From Anaerolineae bacterium (GTDB taxonomy: Bacteria > Chloroflexota > Anaerolineae > DRVO01), in the NCBI GenBank assembly GCA_013178015.1, contig JABLXR010000033.1, positions 1 to 47,448 of the forward strand: a stretch of 47,448 nucleotides of DNA, given 5' to 3'. Numbering within the stretch: position 1 is the stretch's first letter; the number at the start of each line of letters is the position of its first letter. Shown here one piece after another: positions 1 through 8,204 of this stretch. The translations under genes were made by a program, and so were the position numbers. A model generated the notes under the pieces. That model was not told the origin of the DNA, searched no databases, and saw only the letters and a list, made by a program, of their open reading frames with translations.

Positions 1-200
1 ACTGGCCACAGCCACCAGCCCAGCACCGGCAGACCCACCAGTAGTCCAGCGATGAATCCTGCGATCAGGAACACCATCGCCGGATTGCCAGAGGTGGAGC
101 TAAGGCCACCCGCCCGTGGCCTCCGGGTCGGTCGCAGGGGGCGAGGTCCGGCACCTGCCCCGACCGCGTGAGTGCTGCTCCAAGTGGCCGAACTGCTCAT
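1..200 (-). CDS. Small membrane protein, C-terminus cut by window edge
   Basis: An open frame runs from an ATG at 198-200 to the left edge (66 codons visible). A good ribosome binding site (GGGAGGA) lies 6-7 bases before the ATG, and the gene begins 16 bases after the stop of the M24 peptidase, so the two are probably co-transcribed. Residues 1-40 are Ser/Gly/Arg/Pro rich and hydrophilic; residues 41-63 form one hydrophobic helix (starts AMVFLIAGFI, ends near GWWLWP). I do not recognise a family. It could be a single-pass or larger membrane protein. That it is a gene rests on the ribosome binding site, the spacing and the clean helix; its function is unknown. Confidence 0.55.
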   Translation of the reverse strand, partial: MSSSATWSSTHAVGAGAGPRPLRPTRRPRAGGLSSTSGNPAMVFLIAGFIAGLLVGLPVLGWWLWP

Positions 201-216
201 GTGCTGTCCTCCCAGC

Positions 217-1299
217 CTATATGGCTAGCCAAGGTTCTTTGGAGGCACGGGTCAGAACGCGCGCTCTCCCTGCTTCGATCACTACCACGTCCTCAATTCG
301 TATTCCGCCCCAGTCGGGCAGGTATACTCCCGGCTCCACGGTGCAGACGTTTCCCTTCTCCAGAACGGCATCGGACCGTTGGGACACTCTGGGGGCCTCA
401 TGGACGGCCAGCCCGACTCCGTGCCCCAACCCATGCCCGAATTGGTCGCCGTAGCCGGAAGCCTGGATCACAGAACGGGCCAAGGCGTCGGCGTCTTTGG
501 CTGCCATACCGGCCTTCATGCCGTTCTCGGCCGCCAGCTGCGCCTCGAGCACCAGATTGTAGAGAGACTGAAATCGGTCACTGGGGGGGCCCATCCAGAG
601 CGTACGGGTGAGGTCGGCGCAGTAACCATCCACCCTGGCTCCGATGTCCACGACGATGGGCTCCTCTGCGGAGATGGCGCGATCGGTAGGACGAGCGTGG
701 GCCATAGCACCGTTGGTGCCCGCCGCCACGATGGGATCGAAAGCCATCGCCTCGCCGCCATGGGTGCGCACGTAGGATTCCACGAACCAGGCAGCATCGC
801 GCTCGCTCACCCCTGGGCGCAACCAGCCGCGCAGGGCCATGAGGGTCTCGTCGGTGAGGCGAACCGCTCGCTCGATGACGGCGATCTCCTCCGACGTCTT
901 CACCGCCCGAAAGGCCTCGACCACGTCCGACAGAGGCCGCAGCACCACCCCCTCGGGCAGAGCGTGCACCCAGCGGTGATGCTGTGAGACGCTGACGTGG
1001 TCGGCCTCGATGCCGACGACCTGAAGCCCCTGCTGCCCCACCATCTCGGCAAGGGCCTCTTGCCACTCGCCTCGCACCTCCCGTAAGGCGAGGCCGTTCA
1101 CCTCGCGGCGCGCCTGCTCCGTGTATCGGGGGTCCACTGCCAGTTCAGCACCGTCCTCCCAGATCAGGAGCAGACCTACATCTCCGGTGAACCCCACCAA
1201 GTACCGCATGTTGAGTGGGTGTGTGACCAGGAACCCGTCCACCTCAAGGGAGCCAAAGCGTTCCCGCACGCACTCCACACCGGCCGGCGCAACCGCCAC
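217..1299 (-). CDS. M24-family metallopeptidase (Xaa-Pro aminopeptidase-like)
   Basis: This is a cytoplasmic two-metal aminopeptidase of the creatinase/aminopeptidase P fold, likely to release N-terminal residues before proline. The 360 residues match the short bacterial Xaa-Pro peptidase form: an N-terminal creatinase domain (about 1-130) and a pita-bread catalytic domain (about 140-355). The expected metal ligands are all present: D218 (VVDIGA), D229 (CADLTRT), H293 (GHGLGHGVG), E322 (VEPG) and E336 (RIEDVV), plus H300 of the catalytic region. The start is a GTG at 1299, with GGGAGGA about seven bases upstream; an overlapping ATG is out of frame. It may equally be annotated as a Xaa-Pro dipeptidase, since the two cannot be told apart by motif. 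It heads a short operon with the membrane protein at the left edge. Confidence 0.9.
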   Translation of the reverse strand: MAVAPAGVECVRERFGSLEVDGFLVTHPLNMRYLVGFTGDVGLLLIWEDGAELAVDPRYTEQARREVNGLALREVRGEWQEALAEMVGQQGLQVVGIEADHVSVSQHHRWVHALPEGVVLRPLSDVVEAFRAVKTSEEIAVIERAVRLTDETLMALRGWLRPGVSERDAAWFVESYVRTHGGEAMAFDPIVAAGTNGAMAHARPTDRAISAEEPIVVDIGARVDGYCADLTRTLWMGPPSDRFQSLYNLVLEAQLAAENGMKAGMAAKDADALARSVIQASGYGDQFGHGLGHGVGLAVHEAPRVSQRSDAVLEKGNVCTVEPGVYLPDWGGIRIEDVVVIEAGRARVLTRASKEPWLAI

Positions 1300-1340
1300 C
1301 CCATCTTCCTCCCTGTAAGGCTCTGCCTCCAGTTGTGCAA

Positions 1341-1369
1341 GTTATATGCCATGCTGAGTCGCGGCTCAA
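1341..1369 (-). promoter_or_regulatory. Candidate sigma-70-type promoter for the M24 peptidase
   Basis: On the minus strand TTGAGC (1364-1369) and TATAAC (1341-1346) are separated by exactly 17 bases, about 40 bases before the GTG start of the peptidase. Both hexamers are close to consensus and the A+T content is locally high in a G+C-rich setting. Confidence 0.5.
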
Positions 1370-1385
1370 ACGGCAGGACCGGCGT

Positions 1386-1414
1386 TTGTGGCAGGCCCGG
1401 CAAACGGGTATCAT
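1386..1414 (+). promoter_or_regulatory. Candidate promoter for the oxoamine synthase
   Basis: TTGTGG (1386-1391) and TATCAT (1409-1414) are spaced by 17 bases and lie 47 bases before the ATG at 1462. The -10 box differs from consensus at one position; the -35 box is weak. It sits back to back with the candidate promoter of the divergent peptidase gene. Confidence 0.35.
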
Positions 1415-1461
1415 GTGGCCCGAATCCGCAACTCGAAGACAATCCCCGAGCGGAGGTGCCC

Positions 1462-2640
1462 ATGGACGTCCTCGCCAAGTGCTATGACTTCACCATAGCC
1501 CGAGAGGCCATGGCCGGCGGCTACTATCCCTATTTTATCCCCCTGGAGGACACCGAGGGGACGGAGGTGGTGATAGATGGCCGCCGTCTGATCATGATAG
1601 GGTCCAACAACTACCTGGGCCTGACGACGGACTCTCGTGTCCGACGGGCGGCCATGGAGGCAGTAGAGAGGTACGGCCCCTCCTGTACTGGTTCCCGCTT
1701 CCTGAACGGGACCCTCAATCTGCACGTGGATCTGGAGCGGCGGTTGGCGGAGTTCGTGGGTAAGGAGGCAGCCCTCGTCTTCTCCACGGGGTACCAGGTC
1801 AACCTGGGCACGATCTCCGCCCTGGTCGGTCGGGGCGACGTGGTCATCACGGATAGAGATGATCACGCCAGCATCATAGATGGCTGTCTTCTGTCGCGCG
1901 GGGAGATGAAGCGCTTCCTGCACAACGACCTGGACAGCCTGGAGAAGGTCCTTGCCTCCTGCGGGGACTCAGTGGGAAAGCTGGTAGTAGTCGACGGGGT
2001 CTATAGCATGGGCGGGGACATCGCCCCGCTGCCCGAGATCATCGCGCTCTGCAAGCGTTACGGAGCCCGGCTCATGGTGGACGACGCTCACAGCATCGGA
2101 GTGCTGGGAGAGGGCAGGGGTACCGCAGCGCACTTCGGCGTGACGGACGATGTTGACTTGATCATGGGCACTTTCTCCAAGTCCTTCGCTTCTCTGGGGG
2201 GCTTCATCGCCGGGGACGATCAGGTGATCCACTACATCCAGCACTTCGCCCGAAGCCTGATCTTCAGCGCCAGTGCCCCGGCATCGAACGTGGCGGCGGC
2301 GGCCATGGCTCTCACCATCATGATCGAGGAACCCCAGAGGCGCCAGAGGCTGCTCGCCCTGGCCGAGCACATGCGCAGCGAGTATGTGCGCATGGGCTAC
2401 AACATCGGGAACAGCCAGACTCCGGTCATTCCCATCTACATCGGGGACGACGAGGCCACGCTGGCCATGTGGAAGGCGCTTTTCGAGGCCGGCGTCTACA
2501 CCAACTGCGTCATCCCGCCGGGGGTGCCGCCGGGCAAGTCGCTCTTGCGGACGTCGTACATGGCCACGCACACGGACGAGCAGATGGAGCGGGTGCTGGA
2601 GACGTTCTACGGGGTGGGGAAGGCGGTGGGGCTGATCTAG
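1462..2640 (+). CDS. Alpha-oxoamine synthase family PLP enzyme (serine palmitoyltransferase / KBL / BioF-like)
   Basis: This PLP enzyme condenses an amino acid with an acyl-CoA with loss of CO2. The frame is open further upstream, but the ATG at 1462 follows GCGGAGGTGCC, an adequate ribosome binding site, and gives the 392 residues normal for the family. Visible features are the N-terminal NNYLGL motif (49-54), TGSRFLNGT (76-84), H135 in DDHASIID that stacks on the cofactor, DDAHS (207-211) with the PLP-ring Asp, and the Schiff-base lysine K240 in GTFSKSFASLGG. Phrases such as YYPYFIPLE and GTFSKSFASLGGFIAG resemble bacterial serine palmitoyltransferases more than BioF, so a lipid role is possible. 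No biotin or threonine-degradation gene lies nearby to decide it. It is monocistronic and ends before a strong inverted repeat. Confidence 0.85.
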   Translation: MDVLAKCYDFTIAREAMAGGYYPYFIPLEDTEGTEVVIDGRRLIMIGSNNYLGLTTDSRVRRAAMEAVERYGPSCTGSRFLNGTLNLHVDLERRLAEFVGKEAALVFSTGYQVNLGTISALVGRGDVVITDRDDHASIIDGCLLSRGEMKRFLHNDLDSLEKVLASCGDSVGKLVVVDGVYSMGGDIAPLPEIIALCKRYGARLMVDDAHSIGVLGEGRGTAAHFGVTDDVDLIMGTFSKSFASLGGFIAGDDQVIHYIQHFARSLIFSASAPASNVAAAAMALTIMIEEPQRRQRLLALAEHMRSEYVRMGYNIGNSQTPVIPIYIGDDEATLAMWKALFEAGVYTNCVIPPGVPPGKSLLRTSYMATHTDEQMERVLETFYGVGKAVGLI

Positions 2641-2758
2641 AGGACCAGCCGGGGGTCTGCCGGTCGGTACTACCGCCAGGCCGGGCATGAGCTGGCACGA
2701 ATCGCCGTTGCCAGGCTACGGGGGGATACCGGCGGCTCGCGAAGCCGATTGCCGCCAG

Positions 2759-2810
2759 CCCTTGAAGACGTCGGGCCGCTCCTAGGAAGATGGCGCGACG
2801 TCTTCAAGGG
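2759..2810. terminator. Bidirectional terminator-like 15-bp inverted repeat
   Basis: Bases 2759-2773 and 2796-2810 are perfect reverse complements (15 bp; core CTTGAAGACGTCG) with a 22-base loop. The repeat lies between the 3' end of the oxoamine synthase (plus) and the 3' end of tRNA-Ser (minus), so it can stop transcription from both sides. There is no clear T-run, so it could also be a protein-binding or repeat element. Confidence 0.5.
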
Positions 2811-2819
2811 ATAGAGAGG

Positions 2820-2906
2820 CGGGAAGGGTGGGATTCGAACCCACGGTGGAGTCACCCCCACAACGCTTTTCGAGAGCGCCCCGATCAACCGCTCCGGCAC
2901 CTTCCC
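2820..2906 (-). tRNA. tRNA-Ser, anticodon CGA (reads UCG)
   Basis: The minus strand folds as a class II tRNA. A 7-bp acceptor stem pairs GGGAAGG (2900-2906) with CCTTCCC (2821-2827), and the discriminator base at 2820 is G, as in serine tRNAs. The anticodon loop is CTCGAAA with anticodon CGA on a CGCT/AGCG stem, a long variable arm follows, and the T arm carries GGTTCGAATCC. CCA is not encoded. It starts five bases after the tadA stop and is probably co-transcribed with it. Confidence 0.95.
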
Positions 2907-2911
2907 ATATG

Positions 2912-3385
2912 TCATTCTTCCGACGTTGCCGACCTGAGCCCGGAGAAGAACTCCTTCAGCACTGCGGCTACTTCGGCCGCCAGGACTCCCCGCACCACCT
3001 CCACCCTGTGGTTCAGGAACGGGGCCCTTAGCACATCCAGCAGGCTTCCAGCGGCCCCTGCCTTTGGGTCATCCACGGCGTACACCAGCCGCCCTAGCCT
3101 CGCCTGAAGCATGGCTCCGGCGCACATCAGGCAGGGCTCCATGGTGCAGTACAGAGTGGCCCCCGAGAGCCTCCAGGTGCCCAGCCGTCCAGCTGCCTGC
3201 CGCAGAGCCAGGATCTCAGCGTGGGCGGTCGGGTCCGGCCTGCACTCCTTCTCGTTGTGGCCCCGGCCGATCACCTGACCGTCCAGCACTACCACGGCCC
3301 CGACGGGCACGTCGCCGTGAGGAGGAGCTAACAGCGCCTCCCTCAAGGCCTCGGCCATGAACTGCCTGTCAGCCTCTGATACCAT
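2912..3385 (-). CDS. tadA: tRNA-specific adenosine deaminase TadA
   Basis: TadA converts A34 to inosine in tRNA-Arg(ACG), needed to read CGN codons. The product has 157 residues from the ATG at 3385, the usual length; the frame stays open upstream but those codons encode an atypical Arg/Gly-rich stretch. The zinc-deaminase signature is complete: H55 and E57 in TAHAEI, and C85 and C88 in EPCLMCAGA. GHNEKE (42-47) and DPKAG also match the family. The ribosome binding site is poor, and a TTG five codons upstream sits too close to its GGAGG to be a better start. It is followed after five bases by tRNA-Ser. Confidence 0.93.
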   Translation of the reverse strand: MVSEADRQFMAEALREALLAPPHGDVPVGAVVVLDGQVIGRGHNEKECRPDPTAHAEILALRQAAGRLGTWRLSGATLYCTMEPCLMCAGAMLQARLGRLVYAVDDPKAGAAGSLLDVLRAPFLNHRVEVVRGVLAAEVAAVLKEFFSGLRSATSEE

Positions 3386-4635
3386 CTTACTACGAGACAA
3401 ACCCTCCGGCAATACGCCGGCGACGGCCAAGAATGCGGGCGAAGGGCCCCGACGCCCGGTACCCCTCCGGGCTGGACCCGGAGCTACGACCGAGCGAACC
3501 CGAGCTGCACCGGCTGAGTAACCTCCCGGGCGGCCGACGATCGGCCCTTCGTGCGGCGCCGCGGCCATCCCGCCACTGGCGGATCGCCCGACCCAATGCT
3601 CGTTCGGACGCTACACGCAGCCACAAGCGCCAGAGCACCGAGAAGCACTATACCCCCGCGCGGAGTAGGGGGCCAACGACGACGGCCACCGCGGATTGGC
3701 CTGCTCCTGCTCCGGTTGCCGCCTTGCCAAGATCCTGGCTTGCCGAAGCTGTTGCTCTACGTCTGCAAGTACAGGGCCGTAAAATAGTAATCACTTAGCT
3801 CTTTGACTATAATACTTCGCGTGACAAACAATGCCTGGGTGACCATGGGCAGAACTCATGACATGTCCCCAGCACTGGACATAAGCGCATAGATGAGTGG
3901 CCCGTACCGATGAGATGGGGCGGTAGCAGACCCTTGCCACTCTGCGATGCGGTGCTGCTCATGCGGTCGACGGCCGGCGATCGCGCCCAGGGCCGGGTCT
4001 GCGCCCAGTGGCGTCGGCCGCAGGCCGGGCGAGAGCGTCGCCTCTCCTTGGGCGCCGGGGCGGACGCCGCGACTGGCGCGCCCGCCGCCTTGACGCCCGT
4101 CCCGGTGGAACGCGCCGGGCTTAGGCCCGTGTAGGCGTTAGTGTACAGCTCCACGCTTACCGCCATGCAGCCTAACATGCCTGGCGGCTGCCGAACGCGC
4201 CTGGCGGTGGCGTGCGAGCCCGGCCGGTGGGATTGACCGCCGCTGCACCGCCCAGGCGTCGGCCTCAGCCACATCGGCAGGTATGCAAGATAATACACAT
4301 TAGCTTAAATACGCCCCCGACGTTTCGCCGGCGCCTTCTACCCTCCTCTGCCCGGCCAGCGCTCGCCTCGGGCAGTTCCCATGGCGGCACGGTCCACCCC
4401 CCGAGTGCGACAGCCCGGCGCCGGCTCAGGCGGGATGATGCCGGGCTCTCCGATCGAGATCCGCACCCGGCGTGCCGGCTGCTAGCATTTCGCGTAGCGC
4501 CAGAGGCTGCACCCGAAGCGGGTGGCCCCAAGCGCTCCCCCAGCAATGCCGCGACTGGCCTCCTGACCGTGTGAGCATAACGACCCACCCTGGGCGGGAT
4601 AGTGCCCGACTCCCGGACCGGGCTCCAGCTAAGCC
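3386..4635. other. 1.25-kb stretch with no convincing gene
   Basis: Open frames here on both strands are short, Arg/Pro/Ser rich and without recognisable domains, as expected from chance in G+C-rich DNA. Two A+T-rich islands stand out, about 3778-3835 (with TATAAT at 3808-3813 but no good -35 box) and 4278-4312. Between them are small palindromes such as GGGCTTAGGCCC near 4118. I searched by eye for the SRP RNA core and RNase P signatures, often near tadA, and found neither. It may be decayed coding sequence, an unrecognised RNA, or spacer. Confidence 0.5.
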
Positions 4636-5838
4636 TCAGGGCCGCCGCGTGCTTTCCCGCGATGGCGCCGCCGCGGCAAGGCCCGCACCGCCCCCCTTGC
4701 TGCCGAACACCTCGGCCTCCACCTCTCTCACCAGCTGAACGAAGTAGCGGAAGTTCTCGTACGGCACGTCCGTGGGCACACCGTGGTCCACGTTGGGGAT
4801 GTAGCCGCCGCTCCTCAGAAGCTGCGGCACCTTCGCCAGCACTTCGCGTTCCACCGCTGCCTTGTCCCGGGCCAGTTCCCGCTTGTCTATCCCCCCGATG
4901 AGGCCCAGCCTCTGCCCGTACCGCTCCCGCAGGGCCACGGGGTCCATCCCCGCAGCGATCTCCAGAGGGAAGACACTGTCTATCCCCGCCTCCAGCCAGA
5001 TAGGGATCAGCTCGTTGATATTGCCGTCGCTGTCCATGCTGACTACGGGCACGCCCGCGTCCCTGATGAAGGAGACGATCCTCCGGTAGCCAGGGAGCAT
5101 GAACCGGCGCACCATGGCCGGAGAGATCATGGAGGCGGTCTTGTAGGCCATGTCCTCATGGAGCATCACCCAATCCACCTCCACGTCCGCCAGGGCCCGT
5201 CGCGTGGCCTCGATGACGAAGTCGGCCACGAACTCCATCATCTCGTGCATGAGCCCCGGATCGTCGTACATGCACACCGACATCGCCTCCAGGCCCATCC
5301 AGTCCCGCACCTTGGAGAACATGGAGGGTATCACCAACCGCACCGGGTAGTCCCGATCCTTGATGCTGGCGGCGTACTGGGACCAATCGGAGGGATACCG
5401 TTCGGGGTGGCCGGCGTCGTGTCTCTCGATGATACGCAGGTAGTCGTGCCGCGTCTTGACCGGGAACTCGATCCAGGTGCGGGTCTGGAAGCCCGGCTCC
5501 GGCTGCTCGCGGAAGTCCAGGCGCTTGGCCCCCAGCTCGTCTATCCAGATCTGATACCGCTCGTCCTGCTCCAGGATTCGCTCCTCGAATCGCGGCAAGG
5601 GGCCATAGTCCACCGGCAGGTCTTCGCTGCGGTCGAAGCCGAGGTAGTCGCGCACCTTCCGCCAGGATTCCCGCCACGCCTCCTTCGAGTCGCTGCTGCC
5701 CAGCTCGGCCGGCAGGCCCTCCTGGAACCAGCGGTGTAGAGTGGCCTGGCGGAGGGCGCCGGAACGGCACCAGAAGAAGACCCCCTGCGGATCGCCGAAG
5801 GTCATAGTCTGGCGGAATCGCTGTCGGGCGTTGAGCAT
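4636..5838 (-). CDS. URO-D-family protein (MtaA/cobalamin methyltransferase-like), paralogue 1
   Basis: This is a 400-residue protein of the uroporphyrinogen decarboxylase fold. True HemE needs an N-terminal RQAGRY motif, which is absent; the C-terminal half instead resembles methyltransferases of the MtaA/MtbA/CmuA branch. Visible features are HEDMAYK (227-233), ISPAMVRRFMLPGYRRI (238-254), DSDGN (269-273), EAGID (283-287) and PLEIAAGMD (291-299). In the methyltransferase branch such acidic, His and Cys positions bind zinc and a thiol substrate; a clear HxCxnC site is not evident here, so the substrate is open. The start ATG has GGGGAGG about nine bases upstream. It is the last gene of the long minus-strand run, 28 bases after a TIM-barrel isomerase. 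The last 25 residues are Gly/Ala rich and probably disordered. Confidence 0.8.
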   Translation of the reverse strand: MLNARQRFRQTMTFGDPQGVFFWCRSGALRQATLHRWFQEGLPAELGSSDSKEAWRESWRKVRDYLGFDRSEDLPVDYGPLPRFEERILEQDERYQIWIDELGAKRLDFREQPEPGFQTRTWIEFPVKTRHDYLRIIERHDAGHPERYPSDWSQYAASIKDRDYPVRLVIPSMFSKVRDWMGLEAMSVCMYDDPGLMHEMMEFVADFVIEATRRALADVEVDWVMLHEDMAYKTASMISPAMVRRFMLPGYRRIVSFIRDAGVPVVSMDSDGNINELIPIWLEAGIDSVFPLEIAAGMDPVALRERYGQRLGLIGGIDKRELARDKAAVEREVLAKVPQLLRSGGYIPNVDHGVPTDVPYENFRYFVQLVREVEAEVFGSKGGGAGLAAAAPSRESTRRP

Positions 5839-5866
5839 CTGGTCGAACCTCCCCAGCTCTACAGGG

Positions 5867-6712
5867 TTACGTGATGTCGAATATGGCCGATATGGCGGCG
5901 CTGGTCTCGAAGATCAGCCTCTCTCCATGGTACCGGTAGGCCGGTAACACCTCGGACGTGATGTACCCGTCGTATCCTATGCCCCGCAGGGCCGCCGCTA
6001 CTCTGGGCCAGTTCACGGCTCCCTGAAGGAGCCCGGCAAAGCCGTCCAGACCACCCAACTCTGGGCGGTAGTCCTTGACGTGTACCCGCTTGATGCGCGG
6101 GCCCAGGATTTCGATCCAGTGCTCCGGGTAGCCCACCAACATGGCGTTAGCTACGTCCAGATACACGCCCGCGTGCGGGCTGTTCAGCTCGTCCACGAAG
6201 CGGGCCATCTCCAAAGGGCTAAGCAGGAACTTGTTGGGGACGTTCTCCAGGGCGAGCACCGTGTCCGCCTCCTCCGCCAGAGGAAGCAGACCGCTCAGCG
6301 CCGCCTGGACCCGCTCGTAGACCACGTCGCACCGGACGATCTCCGGCTCTTTGCCGAACAGCGAGTCGTCAACGGCGCCAGGGATCACCAGTACCGCCCC
6401 GATGCCCAGCAGGCCGGCGACCTCGATCAGACGCCCGACCACGGCGACGGCCTGGGCTCGGCGAGCTGCATCCGCGGTGCTGAGGCAGTACTCCCACTGC
6501 TGGCGGGAGTAGATGGAGCTGATCTCCAGGCCCAGGTCGCGCACCATCCGGCCAAAGGCGAGCAGCTCCCGGTCTGAGCTGGTGGGGTTGAGGTCGAGAC
6601 CCGGCTCCAGGTTGAGCTCCACGGCGTCGTATCCGGCCCGACGGGCCAGGCTGCAGCGTTCCCGGCTGCTCATGCTCTCGGGGAAGGCACGCAGGGTGAT
6701 GGACTTCTTCAT
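5867..6712 (-). CDS. Sugar phosphate isomerase/epimerase-like TIM-barrel protein 1
   Basis: This AP-endonuclease-2-superfamily (xylose isomerase-like) enzyme probably interconverts a ketose, keto-sugar or inosose by a metal-assisted proton shift. From the ATG at 6712 (AAGGAG eight bases upstream) it has 281 residues; the frame is open 95 codons further but that part translates repeat DNA. The four predicted metal ligands are E156 (ALENVP), D186 (YLDVAN), H211 (RVHVKDY) and E254 (TSEVLP). It lies downstream of an oxidoreductase across a 285-base repeat-bearing spacer and upstream of URO-D paralogue 1. The family covers many substrates, so the reaction is not assigned. Confidence 0.85.
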   Translation of the reverse strand: MKKSITLRAFPESMSSRERCSLARRAGYDAVELNLEPGLDLNPTSSDRELLAFGRMVRDLGLEISSIYSRQQWEYCLSTADAARRAQAVAVVGRLIEVAGLLGIGAVLVIPGAVDDSLFGKEPEIVRCDVVYERVQAALSGLLPLAEEADTVLALENVPNKFLLSPLEMARFVDELNSPHAGVYLDVANAMLVGYPEHWIEILGPRIKRVHVKDYRPELGGLDGFAGLLQGAVNWPRVAAALRGIGYDGYITSEVLPAYRYHGERLIFETSAAISAIFDIT

Positions 6713-6759
6713 GGGGTCGTGGTTCTCCTTGCGGGCGATGCGGGGGCGATGCCCTGCCC

Positions 6760-6888
6760 GAGGGCGAACACGAGTCTGAGGGCGAACACGAGGTTCGCCC
6801 CTACGACAGGCACGATGGCCAACCAGGGGTGCGCTGCGTGCGCCGGTGCCGGCCCGAGGGCGAACACGAGGTTCGCCCCTACGACAGG
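6760..6888. repeat. Dispersed short repeat with GGGCGAAC hairpin, 2.5 copies
   Basis: A 33-base unit occurs at 6778-6810 and again, identical, at 6856-6888, and its first 15 bases (GAGGGCGAACACGAG) occur once more at 6760-6774. Each full unit holds an 8-bp hairpin, GGGCGAAC-ACGAG-GTTCGCCC, followed by CCTACGACAGG. The copies lie between two genes of the long operon and do not code. Similar GGGGCGAACC-type repeats are, to my knowledge, widespread in some Chloroflexota genomes. Confidence 0.8.
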
Positions 6889-6997
6889 GGCGTTGTCTCG
6901 TACGGGCAGAGTCCGTGGCTGTCCAGGGCGCAGGCAGAGTTCGCTCGTGCAACAGCGGCCGCGAGATCGCCGCTTGCGGCCCCATGGCTTCCCCCAT

Positions 6998-8116
6998 TCA
7001 GCGGGCACCGCTCTCACCACCGATGTGCAGCCGCTCCAGGGGATGCTCGCGCGAAGCCAGAGGGAGAGCCACTCGCCTGCCATGGATGGCCGAGGCGTAA
7101 GCGGCCAGAATCATCTCCAGGGCCACCCGTCCGTCGGCGCCGCTCGACACCGGTTCCCTCCCTTCCTCGACGGCCCGGACCAGGTCCCAGGCCAGCCATC
7201 GATTGGTCTGCACCAGCCTCTGCTCCACTGGCAGGGCTTCCCAGCTTGGGACCTCCACTGCCTCCCAGCGGCTCTGGTCGCCTGGAGCCCATAGCCCCGA
7301 GCGGAGCCAGTACACCTCCCGCCGGTTGCTTCCTCGGATAGACAGGATCCCTTCCGAGCCGTACAGATCCACCCCCATACGCCGGGCCCCGCCGGGCAGG
7401 CCCCGGAAGGAGCGAAACTGCCCCCTGACGCCGCCGTCGAACCCGTAGACCGCCAGCACCTGATCCCCGGCCATGGGCCCTATGCCCTCCGGGCCGAGCC
7501 GAACGTCTTTCGGAGCGAGAGGGCGGCCGCCCACGGTCACGTCCGCCATGCACCAGGAGGGACGCCCGGCGAAGAAGCACATTAGGTCGAGGAAATGGGT
7601 GCCCAGCACCATCAGGTCTTCGCCCCCGCCCCTCACATCTTCCTTGCCCGCCGCCTGCATGGTGAGGAGGCGCCCGATGGCCCCGTCCTGCACCATCTGC
7701 CGAGCCGCCAGCACCGGTGGCGTCACCCGCGCCTGATGCGCAATGGCGATTCTGGTTCCCGCCTGGAGGCAAGCCTCTAGCATGGCATCGGCCTCGGCCG
7801 GGCTGCGGGCCAGCGGCTTCTCGCACAGCACCCCACGGACACCGGCCTCGGCACAGGCGATCGCCATGTCGGCGTGGCAGTCCAGCCAGCGTGGGGCTAC
7901 CGCCACCAGATCGGGCCGCTCCGCTGCCAGCATCTGCCGGTAGTCAGCATACGCGGCCCGGGCGCCTGTGCGCTCGGCAGCACTCGCCCGCCCGGCCTCG
8001 TCCTCGTCGGCGATGGCGACGTAGTCCACATCCGGGAGCCCGACCCAGCTCATTTCCAGACTGTGACCGTAGTCGCCTCGCCCCGTGCGGCCTATAGTCG
8101 CAGCGCGGTAGCCCAT
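6998..8116 (-). CDS. Gfo/Idh/MocA-family oxidoreductase 1
   Basis: This 372-residue NAD(P)-dependent sugar or inositol dehydrogenase family member has an N-terminal Rossmann domain (about 1-125) and a C-terminal substrate domain. The family EKP motif is at 99-101 (LCEKPLARS), and GTHFLDLMCFF supplies the usual C-terminal His region. The dinucleotide loop is atypical: where GxGxxG is expected the protein reads IGRTGRGDYGHS. This may be a family variant or may mean that the protein does not bind cofactor in the ordinary way. Its ribosome binding site (AGGGGAG) is good. It follows TIM-barrel isomerase 2 by 88 bases. A dehydrogenase-isomerase pairing is common in 3-keto-sugar and inositol catabolism; the substrate here is unknown. 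Confidence 0.85.
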   Translation of the reverse strand: MGYRAATIGRTGRGDYGHSLEMSWVGLPDVDYVAIADEDEAGRASAAERTGARAAYADYRQMLAAERPDLVAVAPRWLDCHADMAIACAEAGVRGVLCEKPLARSPAEADAMLEACLQAGTRIAIAHQARVTPPVLAARQMVQDGAIGRLLTMQAAGKEDVRGGGEDLMVLGTHFLDLMCFFAGRPSWCMADVTVGGRPLAPKDVRLGPEGIGPMAGDQVLAVYGFDGGVRGQFRSFRGLPGGARRMGVDLYGSEGILSIRGSNRREVYWLRSGLWAPGDQSRWEAVEVPSWEALPVEQRLVQTNRWLAWDLVRAVEEGREPVSSGADGRVALEMILAAYASAIHGRRVALPLASREHPLERLHIGGESGAR

Positions 8117-8204
8117 CTCTCGCTCTCCCCTAGGACCGACCGTTGGTGCGTGCCACGCGACCGTTCCTATAGCGCCCTGTAAGTTACGACATACTTAGTT
8201 CTAA

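Noticed and set aside
3807-4298. A 163-residue minus-strand frame in the gene-free region, and a GTTAGGC motif near 4168 that resembles an integron attC core.
   Set aside because: The protein is Arg/Pro/Ser rich with no domain, and no matching second core site or stem arms of an attC could be found within 150 bases.
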